From Bacillota bacterium (lineage in GTDB: Bacteria > Bacillota > Clostridia > Caldicoprobacterales > Caldicoprobacteraceae), in the NCBI GenBank assembly GCA_023622385.1, contig JAMNZI010000032.1:1-38434 (forward strand): 38,434 nucleotides of DNA, read 5' to 3'. The notes under the pieces are model-generated. The model did not search any database. It saw nothing but the letters and a program-made list of their open reading frames with translations, and was not told where the DNA came from. Positions 12,676-21,908 of this stretch are shown here, in pieces. Within the stretch, counting starts at the first letter, position 1. Each line of letters begins with the position of its first letter. Position numbers and translations under genes: made by a program.

Positions 12676-14706
12676 ATGAAAAGATTTGCGGTATTAATGG
12701 CATTAAGCTTGATCATTTGCTTCATAGTATCGGCTTGCTCCAAGCCCGATCCTGAAGAACCTGCCAACGCTTATCTGGATGCTTGGAAACACGGCAAATA
12801 TCAGGACATGTATGAACTCCTATCCTTGGAATCGCAATCCTCTATCGCTGAAGAGGAGTTTGTAAACAGATACTCAAACATATTTTCGGCTATCAAATTA
12901 GATAAGCTGGAAATCACCACACAAGAAATTATAATTGAAGACAATGAGGCCTATCTTCCTTTTAAGGCCGAGTTCTATACAAATACAGTGGGAACCTTCC
13001 AGTACGAATATACTCTTCCGCTGGTTTTGGAGGACAAGCAATGGAAGATAGCATGGTCGCCTTCCCTCATATTTCCCATCATGGACGAAGGAGATAAAGT
13101 GAGAATCGCCCAGCAGGACGCCAAACGGGGAGCCATCACCGACAGGGAAGGGAATCCGCTGGCCATTGACGGGCCGGCTTACACAGTAGGAGCCAAGCCG
13201 TCGGCCATCCCCGACATCGATGACTTTGTAAAAGCCCTGGCACCTCTTATAGAAATGGACGAAAGCGCAATACACAGCATACTCAACCAAAAATGGGTAA
13301 AGGATAATCCCGACTTATTTGTACCCATCAAAAACTTACCCTTCAACATCCCTGAAGACTATAAAAATGAGCTCCTCAACGTGAAAGGGGTCATGTTGTC
13401 CAGCAAAAGCTATACCACTCGCCAGTATCCTATGGAGAGAGCATTTGCCCACGTAACGGGATATGTTCAACGGATCAACCAGGATGAGCTGAAGGAAAAA
13501 TCATCCAAGGGATATGAAGCAGAGGACCTGATTGGACGGCAGGGTATGGAAGCAGCGCTGGAAGAAATCTTAAGAGGCCAAAGAGGTTATACCCTCTACA
13601 TAGAGGACCGGGAAGGGAAGCAAAAAAATATCATAGCCAAGGTGGAAGCCCAGGACGGCAACGACGTTATGCTGACCATCGATCCCAACCTTCAAAAAAT
13701 CGCATATGAGGCACTAGAAGGCCATAGAGGTAGCGCTATAGCTTTAAACCCGGCTACCGGCGAAATACTGGCCATGGTAAGCCAACCTTCCTTTGACCCC
13801 AACGTATTTCCCGTGGGAGTGTCTCCTTCCTCATGGAAAGCAATATCCCAGGATCCTAACCACTCGCTTATAAACAGGTGCATACAAAGCCTATATCCGC
13901 CGGGATCGGTATTCAAACCTTTCACGGCAGCCATGGCCCTGGAGCTTGGGGTCATCACTCCGCATACCGTGGTACCCGAAGCCCAAGAAGAGGAATGGAT
14001 TCCCTCGCCCAACTGGACGGCTCCGCCTATCAGGCGGGTGTCCCATCCAGCAGGGGAAGTAAACTTACGCAACGCCATCGTGTGGTCCGACAACATATTC
14101 TTCGCATGGACGGGACTAAAAATAGGCTATAAAGATTTCGAAGCGTTTGCCAACCGATACGGGCTAGGCCAATCGTTCCCCTTCATCTTACCGGTAAAAA
14201 ATTCACAGGTGAAAAACGACGCCTCCCAGTGGAGCGATGCCCTACTTGCCAACACCAGCTATGGACAGGGCGAAATGCTGGTAACCCCCTTGCAGATGGC
14301 TGCCATGTATACCGCCTTTTACAACGGCGGCAATATGATGCTTCCGCAGATTATAAAGGAAATTCGTACCGCCTCGGGTCAAACGGTGGAATCCTTACAG
14401 CCCAAGCCATGGCTGGAGGGCGTCATACCCCAACAGCAGGTGGAAACCCTGCTACCCATGCTGGTGGACACGGTGGAAGACCCCACCGGGACGGCGCATA
14501 AAGTAAAAATTCCCGGGCTTACCATCGCTGGCAAAACCGGGACAGCACAGGTTGGGGATAAAACCCAAGAGATAGCGTGGTTTATCGGATTCACCTTAAA
14601 TACCGAAAAACCCCTTCTAGTATGCGTGGCACTGGAAGTGCCTGCGGGCGAAGGGGATGTAAAGCTGGATATAGCCAGGAGGATGTTTGCCGAATATTAC
14701 CGGTAA
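12676..14706 (+). CDS. Class B penicillin-binding lipoprotein, MecA-N type transpeptidase
   Basis: A 676-residue D,D-transpeptidase that cross-links peptidoglycan outside the membrane. It starts with a lipoprotein signal ending in the lipobox VSAC (Cys21). An NTF2-like MecA-N domain (about 28-140), a PBP dimerisation domain (about 150-310) and the transpeptidase domain (about 345-670) follow. All three catalytic motifs are present: SVFK (serine about 411), SDN (about 470) and KTGT (about 619). The build matches Bacillus PbpC (PBP3) and staphylococcal PBP2a, so low beta-lactam affinity is possible but cannot be read from sequence. It is a single plus-strand gene; its 3' end forms an inverted repeat with the convergent gene. 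Confidence 0.95.
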   Translation: MKRFAVLMALSLIICFIVSACSKPDPEEPANAYLDAWKHGKYQDMYELLSLESQSSIAEEEFVNRYSNIFSAIKLDKLEITTQEIIIEDNEAYLPFKAEFYTNTVGTFQYEYTLPLVLEDKQWKIAWSPSLIFPIMDEGDKVRIAQQDAKRGAITDREGNPLAIDGPAYTVGAKPSAIPDIDDFVKALAPLIEMDESAIHSILNQKWVKDNPDLFVPIKNLPFNIPEDYKNELLNVKGVMLSSKSYTTRQYPMERAFAHVTGYVQRINQDELKEKSSKGYEAEDLIGRQGMEAALEEILRGQRGYTLYIEDREGKQKNIIAKVEAQDGNDVMLTIDPNLQKIAYEALEGHRGSAIALNPATGEILAMVSQPSFDPNVFPVGVSPSSWKAISQDPNHSLINRCIQSLYPPGSVFKPFTAAMALELGVITPHTVVPEAQEEEWIPSPNWTAPPIRRVSHPAGEVNLRNAIVWSDNIFFAWTGLKIGYKDFEAFANRYGLGQSFPFILPVKNSQVKNDASQWSDALLANTSYGQGEMLVTPLQMAAMYTAFYNGGNMMLPQIIKEIRTASGQTVESLQPKPWLEGVIPQQQVETLLPMLVDTVEDPTGTAHKVKIPGLTIAGKTGTAQVGDKTQEIAWFIGFTLNTEKPLLVCVALEVPAGEGDVKLDIARRMFAEYYR

Positions 14707-14716
14707 GCATCCTCCT
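14677..14716. terminator. Inverted repeat spanning the convergent gene ends
   Basis: AGGAGGATG+TTTGCCG (14677-14692) pairs with CGGTAAG+CATCCTCCT (14701-14716), 16 pairs including two G-U, around AATATTAC. The stem contains the penicillin-binding-protein stop codon and reaches the first base of the convergent gene's stop codon. There is no U-tract, so it may be a weak bidirectional terminator or an RNA 3'-end stabiliser. Confidence 0.55.
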
Positions 14717-15306
14717 CATTCTATCATCCGGCGTACCCTAAGCTGAGCGCCTATATCTTCTGCAATGGCACGACACCTTTCGATATCATCAGGGGATAAT
14801 ACGTCCACCACCGAAAGCACCACCGTTGGAATGACCTTGACGCATTCCCTGGCAAACTCCACAATACCCTCAAAGGCTTGCTCCCCATAGCACGAATGGC
14901 ATATGGCGTCATACTGTTCAGCGGTGGGAGCATTGAGGCTTATGGAGATTACATCTACCAATCCTTTGAGGAGTGGCACCACATTCCTTCCGTGGTAAAG
15001 GTTAGCCTGGCCGTTGGTGTTTATCCTTACCTTACCCCCTTTTTTCTTTACTTCCCCGGCAATCTCTATGAGCTCCTCAAGCCTTATCATGGGCTCACCG
15101 AATCCGCAAAACACTATTTCGCTGTACTGAGTGGGATCCCCTATCTGCTGAAGCACCTCTTGAGCGGTAGGCTCGTCATCCAACCAGAGGTCATACTCTC
15201 CCATACCATCATGGGTATTGCGAATGCAAAAATCGCAGCGGTTGGTACACCGATTGGTTAAATTGATGTATAGAGCATCCCCTAACCTATAGACGTAAGT
15301 ATTCAT
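14716..15306 (-). CDS. TatD-associated radical SAM protein
   Basis: A 196-residue compact radical SAM enzyme with CTNRCDFC (CxxxCxxC) near residue 17-24, a glycine-rich GFGEPMIR motif and INTNGQA, typical of the short family encoded next to tatD in Clostridia. The reaction is unknown; the neighbour suggests a quality-control or nucleic-acid-linked role. I chose the ATG at 15306, which has AAGGAGA eight bases upstream and gives the family N-terminus MNTYVYRLG; an in-frame start at 15342 lacks such a site. It follows tatD by about 60 bp and is probably co-transcribed with metG-tatD. Confidence 0.88.
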   Translation of the reverse strand: MNTYVYRLGDALYINLTNRCTNRCDFCIRNTHDGMGEYDLWLDDEPTAQEVLQQIGDPTQYSEIVFCGFGEPMIRLEELIEIAGEVKKKGGKVRINTNGQANLYHGRNVVPLLKGLVDVISISLNAPTAEQYDAICHSCYGEQAFEGIVEFARECVKVIPTVVLSVVDVLSPDDIERCRAIAEDIGAQLRVRRMIE

Positions 15307-15367
15307 TGCTCCATCTCCTTCTTTGCTGAATCCATTCATCATATCTGTTATCTTTTAACGCAATTAT

Positions 15368-16132
15368 CTATATTTTAAATAGCTTTTTTGCATTATTCAA
15401 GGTAGCCTCAGCGATCTCCTCAAAGGTCATCCCACGGACCTCGGCAATCTTTTGGGCCACCAGCCTTACATAGGCGGGATTGTTGCGTTTGCCTCGATGA
15501 GGTGTAGGCGCTAGATAGGGGCTGTCGGTTTCAATGACCAGCCTGTCCAGGGGAACTTTTTGGGCTACCTCCACCGGCCGTTTGGCATTCTTAAAAGTGA
15601 CAGGCCCACCCAAAGAAATATAAAGCCCCAAGTCCATGAAATCCTTTGCCATCTCCCAGCTTCCCGAATAGCAGTGCATCACCCCGCCCAATATCCTATC
15701 CTTTTTAGCCCTGAGTATATCAAGCACCTCTGCATGGGCCTCCCTATCGTGTATGATTATGGGCAGCCCCAAGCCATATGCCAAATCTATCTGCCGGGCA
15801 AACCACTCCCTCTGCAGCTCCCTAGGCGAAAAATCGTAATAATAGTCTAAGCCGATCTCGCCAATGGCCACAACCTTATGGCTTTTAGCAAGGGCTTCAA
15901 TAGCATCCAAATCATGGCTGTCCATTTGCGACACATCGTGGGGGTGAACCCCAACAGCGGCGTATATGAAAGGATACCGCGCCGCCAGCTCTACCGACAT
16001 ACGAGAAGTTCCAAGGGTGGAGCCTACGTTTACAACGTAGACCACACCCTTTTCGGGCAGCTCTTCAATCAGCTGTTCCCTGTCCTCATCAAACCTTTCA
16101 TCCTCCAGGTGTGCATGGGTATCAAACAGCAT
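15368..16132 (-). CDS. tatD: TatD family metal-dependent hydrolase
   Basis: A 254-residue TIM-barrel amidohydrolase-fold nuclease. The metal-binding HxH is in FDTHAHL (residues 4-10); AIGEIGLDYYYD carries the conserved Glu, followed by PIIIHDREAH, GVMHCYSGS and ETDSPYLAP with the final Asp. TatD proteins act as 3'-5' DNases and in DNA repair or D-aminoacyl-type quality control. The ATG at 16132 has GAGGGG six bases upstream and gives the family-typical MLFDTHAHL; the ATG two codons earlier abuts that site. It lies between metG and the radical SAM gene, as in Bacillus metS-yabD. Confidence 0.94.
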   Translation of the reverse strand: MLFDTHAHLEDERFDEDREQLIEELPEKGVVYVVNVGSTLGTSRMSVELAARYPFIYAAVGVHPHDVSQMDSHDLDAIEALAKSHKVVAIGEIGLDYYYDFSPRELQREWFARQIDLAYGLGLPIIIHDREAHAEVLDILRAKKDRILGGVMHCYSGSWEMAKDFMDLGLYISLGGPVTFKNAKRPVEVAQKVPLDRLVIETDSPYLAPTPHRGKRNNPAYVRLVAQKIAEVRGMTFEEIAEATLNNAKKLFKI

Positions 16133-16186
16133 CTCCATCCCCTCAATTCCCTTTTTATACTACTTCACGCGCTTTGTATACACCTG

Positions 16187-18214
16187 TCAGCTTATTTTGG
16201 AGCCACTGGCGATGTCACCATCCACAGTCAACAAGGTCAAGTTCCCATCATCATCGGTGGCAGCCAGTATCATGCCTTCCGATACTATGCCCATGAGCTT
16301 AGCGGGCTTTAAGTTGGCCAGCAGTATGACCTTCTTGCCCACCAGCTGCTCGGGCGCGTAATATTTAGCAATCCCCGAGACGACCTGGCGCGTCTCGCCT
16401 CCCACCTCTAGCATCAATTTAAGCAGTTTATTGCTCTTTTCCACAGCTTCAGCGCTTACAACCTTTGCTACCCTAATGTCCAGCTTTGCAAAGTCATCGA
16501 TGGTAATCTGACCACCGCCCTGCTCTTTCTGTTGACAACTCCCCTCTAGCTCTTGATGTCCAGCGCCAGTGGCAGCCTGTACTGCTTCTTTGGTAGCAGT
16601 GTGGGTTGCAGCATCGTTCTGGCTTGCTTGCTTAGCCCTTTGCTGTATCTCCTCCAGCTCTTTAAGCTCCTTCTCCACATCCAACCTGGGAAATATGACC
16701 TCACCGCGTTGCACCCTAGTCCTCGGAGGTAGCTTCCCAAACTCGGCCAGGCTATCCCAAGTGACAAGGCTTTCGTCCTTTATGCCCAGCTGCTGGCAAA
16801 TCTTCTGGGGCGTCCTCGTCATGAATGGGCTGATCAACACCGATATGATGCGCAGGCATTCCGACAAGTTATAAAGCACCGTGCCCAATCGATGGCGCTT
16901 ACCCGGGTCTTTGGCCAAAACCCATGGAGTTGTCTCATCTATATATTTATTGGCCCTGCCAATGAGCTTCCATATCTCGGCCAAAGCGTTGCTGTATTCA
17001 AACCTATTCATCAGTTCTTCTACCCTGGAAGGAGTAGAAACTGCCAATTGCCTCAGCTCGGCATCGATATCGTCAAGCTCTCCCGGTTGCGGAATCAAAC
17101 CGTCAAAGTATCTGTCCACCATGGCTATGGTGCGGTTGACCAGGTTACCCAAATCGTTCACCAGATCCGAATTTATCCTGTTGATCAGAGCCTCATTGGA
17201 AAAGACCCCATCGGCACCAAAGGGTACCTCCCTCAACAGGAAGTAGCGTATGGCATCCACGCCATAGCGCTCAACTAGCACCACCGGATCCACCACGTTC
17301 CCCTTGGACTTGGACATCTTCCCACCTTCCAACACCAGCCAACCATGGCCGAACACTTGCTTGGGCAGGGGTTCACCCAGGGCCATCAGCATTATGGGCC
17401 ATATGATGGTGTGGAACCTAACGATTTCCTTGCCTACCAAGTGTACGTCAGCCGGCCAATACTTCCTGTATTTCTCGTCGTTATCGGTCATGTATCCCAA
17501 AGCAGTGATATAGTTGGAAAGGGCGTCAATCCACACATATACGACGTGTTTGTCATCGAAAGGCACAGGGATACCCCATCTAAATGAGGTACGAGAGACG
17601 CACAGGTCCTCCAGCCCGGGCCGCAGGAAGTTGTTGAGCATCTCGTTCTTGCGGGATGGTGGCTGTATAAACTCATCATGGGCCTCAATGTACTCTATCA
17701 GCTGCTGCTGGTACTTCGACAGTTTAAAGAAATAGGCCTCCTCCTTCACCAGCTCTACCTTTCTGCCGCAATCGGGGCACTTCCCGTCTACCAGTTGCCG
17801 TTCAGTCCAGAACGATTCACAGGGAGTACAATACCATCCCTGATATTCGCCCTTGTATATGTCGCCCTGGTCGTACAGCTTCTTGAAGATCTTTTGTACT
17901 ACCTTCTCATGCCGCTCTTCGGTGGTACGGATGAAATCGTCATAGGATATATCCATCAGCTTCCACAGCTCTTTGATGCCAGCTACTATGTTGTCCACAT
18001 ATTCTTTAGGGGTCACCCCCTTTTCCCTGGCCAATCGCTCTATCTTTTGCCCGTGCTCATCGGTCCCCGTCAAAAACATTACGTCGTAACCCGTCAGCCT
18101 CTTGAACCGCGCCATGGCATCGGCCGCCACCGTAGTATAGGCATGCCCAATGTGAAGCTTATCGCTGGGATAATATATGGGAGTAGTAATGTAAAAGGTC
18201 TTTTTACCGTCCAT
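16187..18214 (-). CDS. metG: Methionyl-tRNA synthetase
   Basis: A 675-residue class I aminoacyl-tRNA synthetase. The catalytic domain has the HIGH motif LHIGHAYTT (about 20-28), a zinc knuckle CTPC...CPDC (about 125-150) and KMSKS (about 300). The helical anticodon domain follows (about 380-530). After a Gln/Ala-rich linker comes a C-terminal EMAPII-like tRNA-binding domain (about 570-675, FAKLDIRVAKV). The ATG at 18214 has GAGGAGGG seven bases upstream. The frame stays open 42 codons further upstream to a GTG without a ribosome binding site; that part is leader. Expression is controlled by the T-box upstream. Confidence 0.97.
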   Translation of the reverse strand: MDGKKTFYITTPIYYPSDKLHIGHAYTTVAADAMARFKRLTGYDVMFLTGTDEHGQKIERLAREKGVTPKEYVDNIVAGIKELWKLMDISYDDFIRTTEERHEKVVQKIFKKLYDQGDIYKGEYQGWYCTPCESFWTERQLVDGKCPDCGRKVELVKEEAYFFKLSKYQQQLIEYIEAHDEFIQPPSRKNEMLNNFLRPGLEDLCVSRTSFRWGIPVPFDDKHVVYVWIDALSNYITALGYMTDNDEKYRKYWPADVHLVGKEIVRFHTIIWPIMLMALGEPLPKQVFGHGWLVLEGGKMSKSKGNVVDPVVLVERYGVDAIRYFLLREVPFGADGVFSNEALINRINSDLVNDLGNLVNRTIAMVDRYFDGLIPQPGELDDIDAELRQLAVSTPSRVEELMNRFEYSNALAEIWKLIGRANKYIDETTPWVLAKDPGKRHRLGTVLYNLSECLRIISVLISPFMTRTPQKICQQLGIKDESLVTWDSLAEFGKLPPRTRVQRGEVIFPRLDVEKELKELEEIQQRAKQASQNDAATHTATKEAVQAATGAGHQELEGSCQQKEQGGGQITIDDFAKLDIRVAKVVSAEAVEKSNKLLKLMLEVGGETRQVVSGIAKYYAPEQLVGKKVILLANLKPAKLMGIVSEGMILAATDDDGNLTLLTVDGDIASGSKIS

Positions 18215-18400
18215 ATTCAACCCTCCTCTTTTTTGTTGTTTAATTGCCACATTTCTCTGAATTTTTATTGTGTTCTTTGCACCTAACCAAAACCGCAAAG
18301 CAATAACCAGCCTGCCACTATCAAAGTCCACAAATCTCACACAGCATTCAAAAACGTCCTACCTGACCATATGGTGATGCGCCTCAAAGGTCCTCAATGC

Positions 18401-18666
18401 AAAAAACCCCTCGCTCCCACATAGGGGCGAGGGGTATCCTTCGCGGTACCACCCTAATTCTTTTTCGCCTCGCGGCGAAAAACTCTGCCGGTGACCATCA
18501 TCACCTGCGCCTATAACGGGACCTCCCGTAACGGCCTACTCATCACTTCGACCGCTCCGCTCCAAGACCATGTTCAACAGGAAACCCGCCACCGGCTTTC
18601 ACCTACCCCGGCTCTCTGAAGGCGTGTTTACCCGCCTACTCTTCTCTTCATCGCGTTTACGGATTC
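18401..18666 (-). ncRNA. Methionine T-box leader riboswitch with terminator
   Basis: A cis-acting T-box that senses uncharged tRNA-Met upstream of metG. On the minus strand, stem I carries the AGAGAGCCGG...GAAAGCCGG apical part and a specifier loop GAAC-ATG-GTC with specifier ATG at 18569-18571. The T-box sequence AGGGTGGTACCGCGA is at 18441-18455. A strong terminator follows: CCCCTCGC/GCGAGGGG arms (18407-18434) and UUUUUU (18401-18406). Uncharged tRNA-Met should favour the antiterminator and read-through into metG. About 186 nt of leader lie between the terminator and the start codon. Confidence 0.93.
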
Positions 18667-18672
18667 ACAAAT

Positions 18673-18701
18673 ACTATACTATGATATATCCATTATGTCA
18701 A
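18673..18701 (-). promoter_or_regulatory. Promoter of the metG T-box leader
   Basis: On the minus strand TTGACA (18696-18701), a 17-bp spacer and TATAGT (18673-18678) form a near-consensus sigma-A promoter. Its start point near 18666 is just ahead of stem I of the T-box. The remaining bases to the AraC stop at 18776 show no clear terminator. Confidence 0.8.
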
Positions 18702-18775
18702 GTATTATTCCATTAAGTCGGAGATTTTATATCCTTTTTATCGATCCCTGGACTCATAAAATTGAAAAGCTTAAC

Positions 18776-19690
18776 TTACTCCTTTGGCAGCTCTGCTTTG
18801 GATTTGACCGACACGGCATATTCCGATGGAGTCATATCAGTGATTTTCTTAAAGACATGGGAAAAATAATGGACCGAACTGAAACCCAGCCTTTCGGCTA
18901 TCTCAGAAAAGTTGTAATTTTCCTCCCTTATAAGCTCTTTGGCCCTTTCAATCTTCATCCGCCTGAAATACTGTATAATGCCCGTCTGTTTCCTATCCTT
19001 AAACAAGCTCTTTATCCTGGTAGGGCTAAGGGAAAACTCCTTGCAAAAGTCATCTACAGTAAGATTTTTTTCGATGTTCTGCTCCATAAAACATATTATG
19101 CGATTCACTAGATCATCTTCCGCTCTGTGTCTGGTTAAGGAGGAAATACGTTCCTGCTTCTTTATGGCCGTATTGTTCCTTATAAGCGTTATGAGCAACA
19201 TCTCCAGATATATCTTTATAAGCTGCTGCGCACCAAAAGGCTCATCCAACCTTTTGTCCTTGACTGTGATGAATTCATTGAGCCTCTTATTAAAACAATA
19301 GGTGCGTTCCCTTATCAGCTTGGCAAGCAGATTCTTCTCCTCTTCACCTGCCTTCAGTATCTTATTCTCAAAAAATTTCATGGCAGGGCTGTTACATACG
19401 AATGACGCCACTATGAGGTTAGGGGCAATCTTGCCATTTGCCCATACGCTATGGAATTCATTGGGTTTATGGAATATCATTTCCCCCTGCTGTAGCTGAT
19501 AGCCCTCAGTGTCGGCCATGACCTCCACCTGCCCCTTATCCACATAGAGAAACTCCCAGAAATCATGGCTTTCGCCCTGAAACACAAAATCCTTGGCATA
19601 CTCAAAATAAAACAAGCTCACAATCTCGTTTATCTCTATAACGCTGTCCAGGGGTATTTTGGGGTACTCTACCCTTTTATTCATAGACAA
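18776..19690 (-). CDS. AraC-family transcriptional regulator
   Basis: A 304-residue regulator with an N-terminal cupin-type sensor domain (about 20-150; WEFLYVDKGQVEVMAD, GEMIFHKPNEFHS) and a C-terminal double helix-turn-helix (about 200-300; LTVDDFCKEFSLSPTRIKSLFK and IAERLGFSSVHYFSHVFKK, the AraC signature). It diverges from the sugar genes and probably activates them in response to a sugar or sugar acid. The start at 19690 is TTG with GGGG eleven bases upstream; an ATG two codons later is equally possible. Confidence 0.9.
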   Translation of the reverse strand: MSMNKRVEYPKIPLDSVIEINEIVSLFYFEYAKDFVFQGESHDFWEFLYVDKGQVEVMADTEGYQLQQGEMIFHKPNEFHSVWANGKIAPNLIVASFVCNSPAMKFFENKILKAGEEEKNLLAKLIRERTYCFNKRLNEFITVKDKRLDEPFGAQQLIKIYLEMLLITLIRNNTAIKKQERISSLTRHRAEDDLVNRIICFMEQNIEKNLTVDDFCKEFSLSPTRIKSLFKDRKQTGIIQYFRRMKIERAKELIREENYNFSEIAERLGFSSVHYFSHVFKKITDMTPSEYAVSVKSKAELPKE

Positions 19691-19890
19691 GGTAACGCGT
19701 TCCCCTTTCTAACCAAGAGTGTCCGATATTATAAAAAAAGAGTCTTTTTATGCAAAGAAAAAGAACCCGTTTCGATATATAATCAAAGACGTAGAAAGCA
19801 TTTAAGCCATACAGAAATCGATTTTCATAGTCTATATAAATTTTAACAAATTCCTGTCATCAAATCAATAAAAGAGGGAGGTCAGCGGGT

Positions 19891-20727
19891 ATGAAAAAGG
19901 GTATAAACATCTGGTCGTTTAAAAGGGGTATGACGGTAGCAGAATGCATAGCTATGGCTAAAGACGCGGGATTTGATGGTATCGAGCTCAGCCTGGACGA
20001 GCAGGGCGAGATCAGTTTAAACAGCAGCGAAAGGGATATCTTACGGATCAAAAAAATCGCCGAGGATACCGGCATCGAAATAGCCAGCCTAGCAACCGGC
20101 CTATACTGGGCATACCCCGTTACCAGCTCGGACCCCAAAATTAGGCAAAAATCCAAGGACATAGTAAAAAAACAGCTTGAGACGGCGGCTTTACTTGGAA
20201 CAGACGGCATTCTAGTGGTACCGGGTATGGTAGCAGGGCTTTCGCCCAACAGCGAAGTGGTACAATACGACGTAGCCTATGAGCGCGCGCTGGAAGCCTT
20301 TGTGCAGCTTAAAGAAGAGGCAGAGGCCACCAAAGTCAGCATATGCCTAGAAAACGTGTGGAACAAATTCCTGCTGTCGCCTTTAGAAATGAGGGACTTC
20401 ATCGACAAAATCAATAGCCCATACGTAGGAGTTTATCTAGATGTGGGCAACGTCATATACACGGGGTACCCCGAACACTGGATAAGGATCCTGGGCAAAC
20501 GCATCAAGAAAGTACACTTTAAGGATTTCAGAAGAAATGTTGGCACCCTGGAAGGATTTGTGGATCTGTTGGCTGGAGATGTAAACTTCCCTGAGGTCAT
20601 ACAGGCCTTCAAAGAAGTAGGCTATGACGATTATGTCACCGCTGAAATGATACCCAATTACACCCACTATACCAACCAGATAATATACAATACATCCAAA
20701 TCTATGGACAGAATTTTAGGAAGATAA
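19891..20727 (+). CDS. Sugar phosphate isomerase/epimerase (TIM barrel)
   Basis: A 278-residue xylose-isomerase-like (AP-endonuclease-2 family) TIM barrel. Metal-binding positions of the family are visible: Glu in CLENVWNKF, Asp in YLDVGNV, His in VHFKDF and a final Glu in TAEM. It resembles hexulose-6-phosphate or L-xylulose-5-phosphate 3-epimerases, but the substrate is not readable. It leads a three-gene plus-strand cluster behind AGGGAGGT. The 200-bp gap to the AraC gene has TATAAT/TATAAA elements without a good -35, as expected for activator-dependent transcription. Confidence 0.85.
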   Translation: MKKGINIWSFKRGMTVAECIAMAKDAGFDGIELSLDEQGEISLNSSERDILRIKKIAEDTGIEIASLATGLYWAYPVTSSDPKIRQKSKDIVKKQLETAALLGTDGILVVPGMVAGLSPNSEVVQYDVAYERALEAFVQLKEEAEATKVSICLENVWNKFLLSPLEMRDFIDKINSPYVGVYLDVGNVIYTGYPEHWIRILGKRIKKVHFKDFRRNVGTLEGFVDLLAGDVNFPEVIQAFKEVGYDDYVTAEMIPNYTHYTNQIIYNTSKSMDRILGR

Positions 20728-20749
20728 AAACAAAAAGGAGGAGATACGT

Positions 20750-21772
20750 ATGGTCAAGGTAGGGCTTATAGGCATAGGCTTTATGGGTAGAGGCCATTTG
20801 GATAACTATATAGAACTTGAAGCTGAGGGCTTCCCGGTCAAGCTGGTGGCTATATGCGATATAGACAAGGACAAATTCGAAAACAAATTCTTGCCTGGCA
20901 ATATCGATGTAGGCAACAAAAAGTATGATTTTTCAAAATACAACTTGTATACTGATATAGACGAAATGTTGAAAAATGAAGATTTAGACTATGTGGACAT
21001 TACGTTGCCCACCTATCTGCACGCCGAAGCAGCCATAAAGGCCCTTAACAGGGGCATGCATGTATTGTGTGAGAAGCCCATGGCTCTCACCGTGGACGAA
21101 TGCAAAGCCATGATAGAGGCTGCCGAAAAAAACAACAGAAAGCTTATGATCGCTCAATGTCTGCGTTTCTGGCCAGAATATGAATATCTAAAAGAGTGCG
21201 TGGAGACCAACAGGTTTGGAAAGGTGTTGAGCGGCTATTTCTTCCGCGGTGGCGGGACGCCGAAGTGGTCCTACCAGAACTGGCTGCTCCAGAAAGACAA
21301 GAGCGGAGGAGCAATTTTAGACCAGCACATCCACGACGTAGACATGATAAACTGGCTGTTTGGTACGCCCAAGGCAGTTTCCACCATAGCCAAGAACGTA
21401 ATCCCAGGCAGCGGGTATGATATCGTATCTACTCGATACATCTATGACGACGGCAAGGTAATAACGGCAGAAGACGACTGGGTATTAAACGGCGACTATG
21501 GCTTTAGCATGCTATACAGAGTAAACTTTGAAAAGGGCAACGTAGTATACGAAAGAGGCATTCTCAAGGTCAATCCCAACGATGGCAAATCCTTCACGCC
21601 CGATCTGCCGAAGGAAAACGGATACTATCGCGAGATAAAGTACTTTATAAACGCGCTGATCAACGATACCCCTATCGATATAGCTTCGCCGTACAGCACC
21701 ATGGAAACCATACGCATTGCCCGAGCCGAAATAGAATCGGCCGATAACGGCGGCAAATTCATCGAACTATGA
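20750..21772 (+). CDS. Gfo/Idh/MocA family oxidoreductase
   Basis: A 340-residue NAD(P)-dependent sugar dehydrogenase or related enzyme. The Rossmann loop GIGFMG is at residues 7-12, the family EKP motif is in HVLCEKPMAL (about 106-115), and a catalytic-type DxxxH pattern is seen in LDQHIHDVDMINWL. It starts 22 bp after the isomerase, with AAAGGAGGAG upstream. In such clusters these enzymes oxidise a sugar hydroxyl (inositol, a hexose, or C3 of a glycoside) to a keto-sugar that the TIM-barrel partners isomerise or cleave. Substrate unknown. Confidence 0.9.
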   Translation: MVKVGLIGIGFMGRGHLDNYIELEAEGFPVKLVAICDIDKDKFENKFLPGNIDVGNKKYDFSKYNLYTDIDEMLKNEDLDYVDITLPTYLHAEAAIKALNRGMHVLCEKPMALTVDECKAMIEAAEKNNRKLMIAQCLRFWPEYEYLKECVETNRFGKVLSGYFFRGGGTPKWSYQNWLLQKDKSGGAILDQHIHDVDMINWLFGTPKAVSTIAKNVIPGSGYDIVSTRYIYDDGKVITAEDDWVLNGDYGFSMLYRVNFEKGNVVYERGILKVNPNDGKSFTPDLPKENGYYREIKYFINALINDTPIDIASPYSTMETIRIARAEIESADNGGKFIEL

Positions 21773-21908
21773 ATCAGCAGATCCGCTGTAATATTTGATA
21801 TACAGTTCACAAGAAGATCTCATCCTCTATAAGGTGAAGTGCCTCGCAGTTTATAACCCCATTTTAACGCTTTATAAGTTGCCTATTTTAAATAAGGAGG
21901 CAGGAATA

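Noticed and set aside
17678-18286. Plus-strand open frame of 202 codons over metG
   Set aside because: Antisense shadow of a strongly conserved metG coding region without a start signal.
18215-18340. N-terminal extension of MetG by 42 residues
   Set aside because: The upstream GTG has no ribosome binding site and the sequence is leader-like; ATG at 18214 has a strong site and matches the family.
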